Below are positions 1-7,086 of a DNA stretch of 11,029 nt, piece by piece. The translations under genes and the position numbers were made by a program. The notes beneath the pieces are model-generated. The model was not told the origin of the DNA. It saw only the letters and a program-made list of their open reading frames with translations, and searched no databases. Positions within the stretch are counted from its first letter, which is position 1. Each line of letters starts with the position of its first letter. The DNA is taken from assembly GCF_937875265.1 (NCBI RefSeq), contig NZ_CALLXM010000158.1, positions 1 to 11,029 on the forward strand, given 5' to 3'. The stretch comes from an uncultured Acetobacter sp. (GTDB lineage Bacteria > Pseudomonadota > Alphaproteobacteria > Acetobacterales > Acetobacteraceae).

Positions 1-1975
1 ACTGATACTGTGCGGAATTCACATCTTTGGCGGCGGTGTTCACAAAGGAAAAATTTCCGAAAACTGTCAGGCCCTTGAAATGGTAATTGCTACCAAACTC
101 CGCACCGTAGACCTTGCCAGTTCTGTAGCTGAAGGGGGTGAGAATAACGGCCCGCCCAAACTGGCCTAGGTCTCCAAGGTTTCGGGCCTGTTTGTAAAAA
201 CCATCTACGGTAATGGACAAACCCTGAGAAAAACGATGCGAAAGGCCGACATCAAAGTAGTTTGATCGCTCGACTTTTGTTGCTGTTGCAGTGAAATTTT
301 CTGGTGAATTGGTGGTGCCCGCAAATTTCATCAGCGTGGACTGGCCAATATACTGTGCTGTAGGCGGCGCAAAATAGCGTGAATATCCAAAATGCACGGT
401 TGTGGACGGGTCCACTTCCCACACCAGATTAGCACGCGGGCTGGCCTGACCTTCATGATCAAAAGACGATTCAAACCGGTCATACCGCACACCGTAATTT
501 AGCGTCACACCTTTCAGCAGTGTCCATTCATCCTGAAGATAAGCACCAGCTTCTGCTGCCCAGTTTCCAGTATTGTCCTGAATGGACACCGGGTGTGTTG
601 AGGTCTGAACCCCCGCTGTATCAACAGGCAGGACATCCGTGCGGGTCCATAGTTTTTCTGAGGTATACTGCCCCAGCACACCAAAGCGGATGGTATGACC
701 TTTAACGGCGTCATACGAGGCATCAAACTGAAGGCCGCCTGTGGTGAAGCTGTTGTTTTCCTTTTCCGCAACACCCTGAAACACCATGTCCCGCACCGGG
801 TCCGGTGTGTAATCAATTGCGCCATACCGGAAGTAAGGAGAGATCTGGTAGTTCAGCCTGCTTCCCGTTTTCTGGTAAGAGAGGACAGCATAATAATTCT
901 GTTCATTTTGCCGGTCATTAACATCCTGTGACTGAACATCGCCCACGCCATGAACATCGTATAGCTTTGGGAGCCCGGCCGCATTGGGGATTTCAAAATC
1001 CGCATTTGAAAGACTGGTCAGCAGACTGATGCGGCGTGTGTCATCAAAATGATAGGACACATACCCAAACGCTTTTTCCTGCTGGGTCACATCATGTGTG
1101 GCGCGGAAGGCGGGGGTAGGGTTTTCAATCCCGATTGCGTTCCGGTTGAATGACTCTGTAACAAAATATTCCCATTGCCCTTTTGTGCCACCAACCTGAA
1201 ACGACGGATTGAAACTGTTATAGCTGCCGCCATACAGTGAAACCTCACGGTTATTCAGAGAATTGCCGGATTTAGCGGTGACATCCACAATCCCGGCTGT
1301 GCGAAACCCGAATTGAGCGGGCAGGGTGCCTGTCATCAAGGTGACAGAGTCAATAATCCGCGTATCCAGCTCCTGCCCGAACCCGTTCAGGCCTTCAGGT
1401 AACAGAATCCCATTGATGCGGTAGGTCAGGCCTCCATGCTCACCCCGAACATGTTCTTCACCAAATGAATCCAGCACCACGCCCGGCATGCGCAGCAACA
1501 CCTGATTAAAGGCCGCGTTCTCGCCTCCCGGCGTTGCCGAGATCTGCGCCTGACCCATACGGTAGGACACTGCCCCCAGATCAGGTGCGATACGTGCCCG
1601 TGCTGAGTTAAACGCCGCATGAACTGTTACGGCCTCTGTTTTTTTACTGGCGACGCTCGGCTCTTGCTGCCTCTGTGCCAGCGCATCTTGCGCCGTGTTC
1701 TGTTGCGATGATGAGGCAGGTCTGCCAGGGGATGGTGGATTTGAATCCTTCGCACTTCCCGGCTTTTGACTGTGGCCGGTGTGGGATGTAGGCACAGTCT
1801 CCGCATGCGCGACCGGAGCGGCACACCATAAAGCCAGAGCAACACAGGAAGCCGAGCATGAGGCCAATTTTAGCACATGCAGCAGAGGCGGACGAAAGCA
1901 GCTTTTTACGCCGAAATGAACACAAGACATTTTATCATAGCAAATGCTATATTTAAGATAAAACAAAGACACCAT
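1..1975 (-). CDS. TonB-dependent outer-membrane receptor, 3' end outside window; candidate manganese transporter
   Basis: An uninterrupted minus-strand frame of 658 codons runs off the left edge, so the C-terminal barrel is missing. Residues 31-58 form a Sec signal peptide ending in AHA before Glu59. A Pro/Ser/Gln-rich linker follows to about 110, then a TonB-box-like EAVTV at 114-118. The plug domain spans about 130-235 and contains HVRGEHGG, YRINGILLPEG and GFRTAGIVDVTAKSG, followed by alternating aromatic barrel strands. Such receptors use TonB/ExbBD energy to import scarce ligands; those partners are not in this window. The gene lies 53 bp downstream of mntH on the same strand. I chose ATG 1975 because GAAAGG lies 7 bases upstream of it. 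However, an MntR-box-like element (1933-1954) falls inside the first codons of that reading, so ATG 1930 or a later start is possible. The family is clear; the manganese substrate is inference from context. Confidence 0.92.
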   Translation of the reverse strand, partial: MVSLFYLKYSICYDKMSCVHFGVKSCFRPPLLHVLKLASCSASCVALALWCAAPVAHAETVPTSHTGHSQKPGSAKDSNPPSPGRPASSSQQNTAQDALAQRQQEPSVASKKTEAVTVHAAFNSARARIAPDLGAVSYRMGQAQISATPGGENAAFNQVLLRMPGVVLDSFGEEHVRGEHGGLTYRINGILLPEGLNGFGQELDTRIIDSVTLMTGTLPAQFGFRTAGIVDVTAKSGNSLNNREVSLYGGSYNSFNPSFQVGGTKGQWEYFVTESFNRNAIGIENPTPAFRATHDVTQQEKAFGYVSYHFDDTRRISLLTSLSNADFEIPNAAGLPKLYDVHGVGDVQSQDVNDRQNEQNYYAVLSYQKTGSRLNYQISPYFRYGAIDYTPDPVRDMVFQGVAEKENNSFTTGGLQFDASYDAVKGHTIRFGVLGQYTSEKLWTRTDVLPVDTAGVQTSTHPVSIQDNTGNWAAEAGAYLQDEWTLLKGVTLNYGVRYDRFESSFDHEGQASPRANLVWEVDPSTTVHFGYSRYFAPPTAQYIGQSTLMKFAGTTNSPENFTATATKVERSNYFDVGLSHRFSQGLSITVDGFYKQARNLGDLGQFGRAVILTPFSYRTGKVYGAEFGSNYHFKGLTVFGNFSFVNTAAKDVNSAQYQ
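1933..1954. promoter_or_regulatory. MntR-box-like operator at the start of the TonB receptor gene
   Basis: This is a 22-base imperfect palindrome with half-sites CATAGC and GCTAT around an AAAT centre. It matches 18 of 22 positions of the E. coli mntH MntR operator as I remember it. On the minus strand it is preceded by TTTATCTTA (1954-1962) and overlaps a possible -10 hexamer TATGAT (1934-1939). The same two blocks flank the degenerate operator in front of mntH. It lies between two possible receptor start codons (1975 and 1930). Regulation by the neighbouring mntR product is inferred. Confidence 0.7.
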
Positions 1976-2028
1976 GAGGGTACCTTTCACAAATCAAAAA
2001 GTCAGAAGGAAAGGGGAAGAGGTGAGGG

Positions 2029-3402
2029 CTATCCGCACACTGCGTCGTAAAGGAGCTTGAAATTCAGGATCAGAATGATGCCTGCCACGCCCCATGAAAG
2101 AAGAGACATCGGCCGGGAGAGTGCGAACTCCCCCATTTTCTGACGATCTGACACAAACCAGACGAGCGGGATCACCGCAAAAGGCAACTGCATGGATAAG
2201 ACAATCTGACTGAAAACCAGCAGATCTCCCGTGCCCTTTGAGCCCCATAAAATGGTAACGACAATAACCGGCAGAATAGCTAGTCCACGGGTTAGCAAGC
2301 GCCGTGCCCACGGGGCCATACGGAGGTGCAGAAAGCCCTCCATGACAATCTGCCCGGCCAGTGTACCGGTGACGGTCGAATTGGTGCCCGCTGCCAGCAG
2401 GGCAACAGCAAACAGGGTAGAGGCCACGCCAAGCCCCAGAATAGGAGAAATCAGCTTGTAGGCCTGATCAATCTCAGCAACGTCCTGATGCCCTGTTGTA
2501 TGGAACGCCGCTGCCGCAACAATCAGGATGCCTGCGTTCACAAACAGAGCAAGCATGAGGGCAATGGTGCTATCCAGCGTTGCCCAGCGAATGGCCTCGC
2601 TTTTACCAGCAGAAGTCCGTGCGTAGGTGCGGGTCTGCACAAGTGCTGAATGCAGATACAGGTTATGCGGCATGACCGTTGCGCCAACAATGCCAATGGC
2701 GACATACAGCATCTGAGGGTTAGTAAGAATAACCGGGGAGGGCATAAACCCCTTCATAATAGCAGCAAGGGGCGGTGCAGCTGCTGCAATCTGGACGGCA
2801 AAACACACGGCAATGACGCTGAGAAGCGCCATGACAAAGGCTTCCAGCCATCGGAAGCCAAGTCGCATCAGCAACAGCAGTAAAATGGCATCAAGCGCTG
2901 AAAGGCATGCGCCCAACAGGAGCGGAATACCAAACAACAACTGGAGTGCAATAGCTGTGCCAATCACTTCAGCAAGGTCACACGCAATAATAGCGACCTC
3001 ACAGGCCAGCCAGAGCAGAATATTGACCTGGCGCGGGAAGTAGGACCGGCAGGCCTGTGCGAGGTCATGCCCCGTTGCAATACCCAACCGGGCGGCCAGA
3101 GACTGAAGCAAAATGGCCATTAGATTGGAAAGCAGGATGACGGACAGCAGCATGAAGCCAAACTGTGCTCCCCCAGCAAGGTCAGTCGCCCAGTTTCCGG
3201 GGTCCATGTAACCTACGGAAACCATATAGCCCGGCCCGACAAACGCCAGAAAGCGCCGCAGTTTGGAGGCTCCCTCCGGCACAGAGATTGACGCATGCGC
3301 TTCAGGCAGGCTCAGCCTGCTGTCCTGTGTGGAAAAAACAGATTTTCTGAACGAGCGCTTCTGCGTGTCGGGGGATGCGGACATGGAATTTAAAGGCTTC
3401 AT
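2029..3402 (-). CDS. mntH: Nramp-family divalent metal/proton symporter MntH
   Basis: The 457-residue product is a proton-coupled Mn(II) (also Fe(II)) importer of the inner membrane. After a polar N-terminus of about 50 residues come roughly eleven hydrophobic segments. The hallmark Nramp metal-binding motif in TM1 is present as DPGN at 67-70 (YMDPGNWATDLAGG). The TM6 motif is MPHN at 244-247 (MPHNLYLHS). Length and motifs are those of a complete MntH. The start is weakly supported: ATG 3402 has no Shine-Dalgarno sequence in front, and ATG 3384 (residue 7) is equally possible. The gene is divergent from mntR across 174 bp containing an MntR-box-like element, so repression by Mn-loaded MntR is expected. 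A TonB receptor gene follows 53 bp downstream on the same strand, with no terminator visible between them. Confidence 0.96.
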   Translation of the reverse strand: MKPLNSMSASPDTQKRSFRKSVFSTQDSRLSLPEAHASISVPEGASKLRRFLAFVGPGYMVSVGYMDPGNWATDLAGGAQFGFMLLSVILLSNLMAILLQSLAARLGIATGHDLAQACRSYFPRQVNILLWLACEVAIIACDLAEVIGTAIALQLLFGIPLLLGACLSALDAILLLLLMRLGFRWLEAFVMALLSVIAVCFAVQIAAAAPPLAAIMKGFMPSPVILTNPQMLYVAIGIVGATVMPHNLYLHSALVQTRTYARTSAGKSEAIRWATLDSTIALMLALFVNAGILIVAAAAFHTTGHQDVAEIDQAYKLISPILGLGVASTLFAVALLAAGTNSTVTGTLAGQIVMEGFLHLRMAPWARRLLTRGLAILPVIVVTILWGSKGTGDLLVFSQIVLSMQLPFAVIPLVWFVSDRQKMGEFALSRPMSLLSWGVAGIILILNFKLLYDAVCG

Positions 3403-3432
3403 CTAAAAAGGATGCTTGAACACTACAGAGGG

Positions 3433-3465
3433 ATCATAGAAATATGCAATAGGCTATAAGATAAA
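3433..3465 (-). promoter_or_regulatory. Putative mntH promoter with degenerate MntR operator
   Basis: Read on the minus strand the element begins TTTATCTTA (3457-3465), contains TATAGC and GCAT half-site-like blocks, and ends in CTATGAT, a possible -10 hexamer TATGAT (3433-3438). The start codon is about 30 bases downstream. The same outer blocks flank the better MntR-box match in front of the TonB receptor. Ungapped similarity to the E. coli MntR box is weak (about 13 of 22); the pattern shared with the other site is the better argument. No good -35 hexamer is visible. Confidence 0.5.
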
Positions 3466-3564
3466 GTCTTTACATTTTTAGCGCAGGCTCTCACGGCGGT
3501 CTGGTATAAGGGCGCTTTTGCAGGCGTTCTGAATTCGCTATAGCTCCCCCATATCCAGTTAAGC

Positions 3565-3570
3565 GGAGGT
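3565..3570 (+). promoter_or_regulatory. Ribosome binding site fixing the TTG start of mntR
   Basis: GGAGGT is a near-perfect Shine-Dalgarno sequence six bases ahead of TTG 3577. The first in-frame ATG (3598) is 27 bases away, too far to use it. This decides the unusual TTG start. Confidence 0.8.
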
Positions 3571-3576
3571 CTCCCG

Positions 3577-4023
3577 TTGAAAGAACGCCAGCCGGTCATG
3601 CCTGATGTTGAAAGCCAGAGCGAAGGGTTTCGGCATGCGCGCGAGGCACGGCGCAATGTCCTTATTGAGGACTATGTGGAACTGATTGATGACCTGCTGA
3701 CAGAAGGGCAGGAGGCCAGGCAGGTCGATATTGCAGACCGGCTTGGCGTGTCTCAGCCCACAGTGGCCAAAATGCTGGTGCGCCTGGTGGCGGAAGGGTT
3801 TGTAACCCGCAGGCCTTACCGTGGCGTGTTTCTGACTGATGCTGGCATTGCGCTGGCAGAAACGGTCAGAGCGCGGCATCAGGTGGTGGAAGAATTTCTG
3901 CTGGCTCTCGGGGTGGATGCCGTCACAGCGCGGCTTGATGCTGAGGGCATGGAGCATTTTGTGAGTGATGCCACGCTGGAAGCATTTCGCCGTGCGTTAA
4001 AAACCGGGACCCTCGGGGCATGA
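3577..4023 (+). CDS. mntR: Manganese-responsive transcriptional repressor MntR (DtxR family)
   Basis: The 148-residue cytoplasmic regulator binds Mn(II) and then represses manganese import genes. Residues about 26-90 form the winged helix-turn-helix with a recognition region GVSQPTVAKMLVRL; residues about 95-140 form the metal-binding and dimerisation domain. The six ligands of Bacillus MntR are all present at the exact family spacing: Asp32, Glu35, His101, Glu123, Glu126 and His127. As in the short proteobacterial MntR proteins, there is no C-terminal SH3-like domain. It closely resembles E. coli MntR (GFR..REA, EARQVD, RLGVSQPTVAKML, DAEGMEH). Translation starts at TTG 3577. It is divergent from mntH; MntR-box-like sites near mntH and the TonB receptor are its likely targets. 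A possible -10 TATAGC (3539-3544) lies upstream, with no firm -35. Confidence 0.95.
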   Translation: MKERQPVMPDVESQSEGFRHAREARRNVLIEDYVELIDDLLTEGQEARQVDIADRLGVSQPTVAKMLVRLVAEGFVTRRPYRGVFLTDAGIALAETVRARHQVVEEFLLALGVDAVTARLDAEGMEHFVSDATLEAFRRALKTGTLGA

Positions 4024-4042
4024 CATTTTTAAAAACATGTCA
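4021..4042. repeat. Short dyad between mntR and guaB
   Basis: TGACAT (4021-4026) and ATGTCA (4037-4042) form perfect inverted arms around a TTTTAAAAAC core. It overlaps the mntR stop codon. There is no GC-rich stem with a U-run, so it is not a usual terminator. It could be an operator for guaB or a chance palindrome. Confidence 0.35.
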
Positions 4043-4058
4043 ACTTTACACCTCACCG

Positions 4059-4078
4059 CTTGCCTTTAGGGCGGCAAG
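4059..4078 (+). other. Small hairpin in the guaB leader
   Basis: CTTGCC (4059-4064) pairs with GGCAAG (4073-4078) around an eight-base loop, just before the AGAGGAAG ribosome binding sequence (4085-4092). No T-run follows, so a terminator role is unlikely. It may be part of an mRNA leader; I cannot assign a function. Confidence 0.3.
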
Positions 4079-4097
4079 ACCATAAGAGGAAGCGCCA

Positions 4098-5648
4098 ATG
4101 GTCGGTGACCTGCGGCGATGCTCTGCTGTCGGGTCCCCCAATCGCAATCTGGTCAAGGGTTCCCGTTGTATGACTTCTTCCCCCTACAGCCGCGTTACCG
4201 AAGCCTTGGCGTTTGATGACGTTCTCGTCGTTCCCGCTGCTTCCGAGGTTGTCCCCAATCAGACGTCTGTTCGCACACGTCTGACACGCTCTATTGAGCT
4301 TAATATTCCCCTGATTTCTGCCGCCATGGATACGGTAACAGAAGATCAGATGGCCATCGCCATGGCGCAGCAGGGTGGCCTTGGTGTTATTCATAAAAAT
4401 CTGACGCCTGAAGAACAGGCCGAGCACGTTCGTCGCGTTAAACGCTTCGAATCGGGCATGGTCGTGAACCCCGTTACCGTGGGTCCGGACCAGACGCTGG
4501 CTGAAGTGCGTGAAACCATGCAGCGCAACGGCATCAGCGGTCTGCCGGTGGTTGAGCAGGGCACGCAAAAGCTGATTGGCATTATCACCAACCGTGATGT
4601 GCGCTTTGCTGTGGACCCCAACCAGCGCGTGTCTGAACTGATGACGCGTGATGGGCTGGTTACAGTGCGTGATGGTGCCGACCCGGACACAGCCCGCCAG
4701 CTCCTGCACAAACATCGTATTGAAAAGCTGCTTGTGGTGGATGAAGCCGACCGTTGCGTTGGGATCATCACCGTCAAGGACATGGACAAGGCCGTTGCCT
4801 ACCCGCTGGCTATTAAGGACAGCCTTGGTCGCCTGCGCTGCGCTGCCGCCACCGGTGTGGGTGATGACGGATTTAATCGCGCAAAACTGCTGGTGGAAGC
4901 CGGTGTGGACGTACTGGTTGTGGATACCGCACATGGCCACTCCTCCGGTGTGCTGCGGGCTGTTGAACGCCTGAAAGCCTTTAACAGCGAAATCCAGATT
5001 GTTGCGGGCAACGTGGCAACACCGGAAGCCGCAAAGGCGCTGATTGCTGCCGGGGCTGATTGTGTAAAAATCGGGATTGGTCCGGGCTCCATCTGCACCA
5101 CGCGTATTGTTGCCGGTGTCGGTGTTCCGCAGTTTTCTGCCGTGCTTGAAACCTCTCAGGCCTGCCGTGAACTGAACGTGCCCTGCATTGCTGATGGTGG
5201 CATCCGGACATCCGGTGACATCGTCAAAGCAATTGGTGCCGGAGCCAATGTCGTGATGGTTGGCTCCTTGCTGGCCGGCACGGAAGAAGCACCGGGTGAA
5301 GTGTTCCTGTATCAGGGCCGCTCTTACAAATCCTACCGTGGCATGGGCAGCCTTGGTGCGATGGCCCGTGGCTCAGCAGACCGGTATTTCCAGCAGGAAG
5401 TGCGGGATTCTCTGAAGCTGGTGCCCGAGGGCATTGAAGGCCGTGTAGCCTACAAAGGCGGGATGGCTGCTGTTATCCACCAGTTGGTGGGCGGCCTGAA
5501 AGCCGGTATGGGTTATACTGGATCTCCGGAATTGAAAGACCTTCAGCAGAATGCGCGCTTCCGCCGCATTACCGGTGCTGGTCTGCGTGAAAGCCATGTT
5601 CATGACGTGTCCATCACGCGTGAAGCCCCTAACTATCGTCGGGACTGA
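4098..5648 (+). CDS. guaB: Inosine-5'-monophosphate dehydrogenase
   Basis: The enzyme oxidises IMP to XMP with NAD+, the first committed step of GMP synthesis, in the cytoplasm. The (beta/alpha)8 barrel starts at FDDVLVVP (39-46). Two CBS domains are inserted at about 120-237 (NRDVRF and VKDMDKAV are typical ends). The catalytic loop is GIGPGSICTTR with nucleophile Cys333. IADGGIRTSGDIVKAI and VMVGSLLAGTEEAPGE bind the IMP phosphate, and ARGSADRYF (423-431) is the mobile flap. I used ATG 4098 because AGAGGAAG lies just upstream. Homologues usually begin near Met25 (ATG 4170), which would give a typical 492-residue protein; the 24 extra residues look non-conserved and the true start is open. 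The gene is followed after only 9 bp by an RsmB-family gene, so the two are probably cotranscribed. Confidence 0.97.
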   Translation: MVGDLRRCSAVGSPNRNLVKGSRCMTSSPYSRVTEALAFDDVLVVPAASEVVPNQTSVRTRLTRSIELNIPLISAAMDTVTEDQMAIAMAQQGGLGVIHKNLTPEEQAEHVRRVKRFESGMVVNPVTVGPDQTLAEVRETMQRNGISGLPVVEQGTQKLIGIITNRDVRFAVDPNQRVSELMTRDGLVTVRDGADPDTARQLLHKHRIEKLLVVDEADRCVGIITVKDMDKAVAYPLAIKDSLGRLRCAAATGVGDDGFNRAKLLVEAGVDVLVVDTAHGHSSGVLRAVERLKAFNSEIQIVAGNVATPEAAKALIAAGADCVKIGIGPGSICTTRIVAGVGVPQFSAVLETSQACRELNVPCIADGGIRTSGDIVKAIGAGANVVMVGSLLAGTEEAPGEVFLYQGRSYKSYRGMGSLGAMARGSADRYFQQEVRDSLKLVPEGIEGRVAYKGGMAAVIHQLVGGLKAGMGYTGSPELKDLQQNARFRRITGAGLRESHVHDVSITREAPNYRRD

Positions 5649-5657
5649 ACCTAACAT

Positions 5658-6974
5658 ATGACTCCTTCTGCTCGGCTGGGTGCCTCCATTGATCTTCTTA
5701 CAGCCATGGAGGCGGCCCCCAGAAAACCGGCTGACGCCGTTGCCAACAGCTTTTTTCGTGAACGGCGTTACATCGGTGGGGGTGACCGTCGGGCGGTTTC
5801 CGGCATGGTCTGGGAGATCATGCGGGCCTGGCGTCGGCTGGGATGGTGGCTGACCAAATGCGGGACCACGATTACGCCTCGCAGCCTTGCCGCTGCTGAC
5901 CTGGCTCTTAAAGGATGGCCCGCCCGTGAAATTGCTGCCCTCTTTTCAGACGGTCGGTTTGCTCCGGGCGCCTTAGGCTATGACGAACAGGATGCTGTTG
6001 CGGCTCTGGCGGGTGAAAAGCTGGATCACCCGGATATGCCGCGCGCTATCCGACTGGAACTGCCTGACTGGCTCCTGCCGTGTCTGGAAGAAACGTTCGG
6101 TGAGACACTGGAAGCCGAACTGGCGGCTCTGTCTGAGCCCGCAACGCTGGATCTGCGCGTAAACATTCTGCACACCAACCGGCGGGATGCACAAAATGCG
6201 CTGGGGCGTGAAGGACTGCATGCCATTTTAACGCCACTTTCCCCCTGGGGCCTGCGGCTGAACGGACGACAGCCCGTTACCAGTACAACGTGCTTCAAGG
6301 ATGGCCGAATAGAAATTCAGGATGAAGGCAGCCAGCTTGTTGCCGCCATTGTGGGGGCTACCCCGGATATGCGCATTCTGGATTACTGTGCCGGAGCCGG
6401 CGGCAAGACGCTGGCTATGGCCATGATGATGGAAAACAAAGGCCATATTGCTGCGTGCGATGTGTCTGAAGTTCGTCTGGATGGGGCTGTCCGTCGTTTT
6501 CGTCGGGCTGGCGTTCACAATGTGGAACGTCACCTGCTGAAAGCCGGGGATAAATGGGCTAAGCGCCGGGCGAAATCGTTTGATCGGGTGCTGGTTGATG
6601 CCCCGTGCAGTGGCACAGGAACATGGCGGCGTAATCCCGACGCCCGTTTGCGTACCACAGAGCAGGATTTGTCGGAATTGCTGGTAAAGCAGGCCGAAAT
6701 TCTGGACAGAGCGTCTTCTCTGGTTAAGCCGGGTGGACGGATGGTGTATGCCACCTGTTCCGTGCTGCGGGCAGAAAATGCCAGCCAGATTGATGCGTTT
6801 CTCGCTCGCCATGCTGACTTTCAGCTGGTGCCGTCAGACAGCACCGCACTACCTGAATCTCTGCAGGGCGCCACCATGTTTTCTCTGACCCCGTATAAAA
6901 ACGGAACTGATGGCTTTTTTGCTGCCGTGCTGGAGCGCAAGCCAGAACCGGGTGCTGAGGCCGCAGAACTTTAA
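5658..6974 (+). CDS. rsmB: RsmB/NOP-family RNA (cytosine-5) methyltransferase
   Basis: The 438-residue protein is a SAM-dependent RNA m5C methyltransferase; E. coli RsmB methylates C967 of 16S rRNA. The N-terminal 120 or so residues are helical and NusB-like (GGDRRAVSGMVWEIMR), as in RsmB. The Rossmann methyltransferase domain occupies about 215-430. Motif I is LDYCAGAGGKT (241-251). Motif IV is DAPCSGTG with Cys317, the release cysteine. Motif VI is YATCS with Cys367, the nucleophile. C-terminal DGFFAAVLER is the family's closing strand. Its start lies 9 bp after the guaB stop with only a weak ribosome binding site, suggesting translational coupling. The m5C methyltransferase family is certain; that the target is exactly the RsmB site is inferred from length and domain layout. 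Confidence 0.92.
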   Translation: MTPSARLGASIDLLTAMEAAPRKPADAVANSFFRERRYIGGGDRRAVSGMVWEIMRAWRRLGWWLTKCGTTITPRSLAAADLALKGWPAREIAALFSDGRFAPGALGYDEQDAVAALAGEKLDHPDMPRAIRLELPDWLLPCLEETFGETLEAELAALSEPATLDLRVNILHTNRRDAQNALGREGLHAILTPLSPWGLRLNGRQPVTSTTCFKDGRIEIQDEGSQLVAAIVGATPDMRILDYCAGAGGKTLAMAMMMENKGHIAACDVSEVRLDGAVRRFRRAGVHNVERHLLKAGDKWAKRRAKSFDRVLVDAPCSGTGTWRRNPDARLRTTEQDLSELLVKQAEILDRASSLVKPGGRMVYATCSVLRAENASQIDAFLARHADFQLVPSDSTALPESLQGATMFSLTPYKNGTDGFFAAVLERKPEPGAEAAEL

Positions 6975-7086
6975 AAGCGGGTTCACTCGACAAAAAATTG
7001 AGTATTCAACTTATTAAGCCTGTGCATAATTCATGGCCGTTGCTTCGCGCACAGGCGTTGAACCGGGTTTATTAAGATGGGTACCC

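Noticed and set aside
1644..1925. 93-codon minus-strand open frame at the start of the TonB receptor
   Set aside because: It is out of frame with the receptor, whose frame stays open across the whole region with clear plug motifs.
3537..3544. GCTATAGC palindrome upstream of mntR as a third MntR box
   Set aside because: The half-sites face each other in the wrong order and without the central spacer, so it is more simply part of a -10-like TATAGC.
4053..4940. 295-codon open frame on the minus strand
   Set aside because: It lies wholly antisense to guaB in the usual shadow frame, has a His/Asn/Gln-rich product with no motif, and competes with a certain gene.
6228..6812. 194-codon open frame on the minus strand
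   Set aside because: It is antisense to the RsmB-family gene, with a product lacking recognisable domains; a shadow of high-GC coding sequence.
6985..7010. Possible terminator after the RsmB-family gene
   Set aside because: Only four-base arms (ACTC and GAGT) around an A-run; too weak and without a T-tract after the stem.
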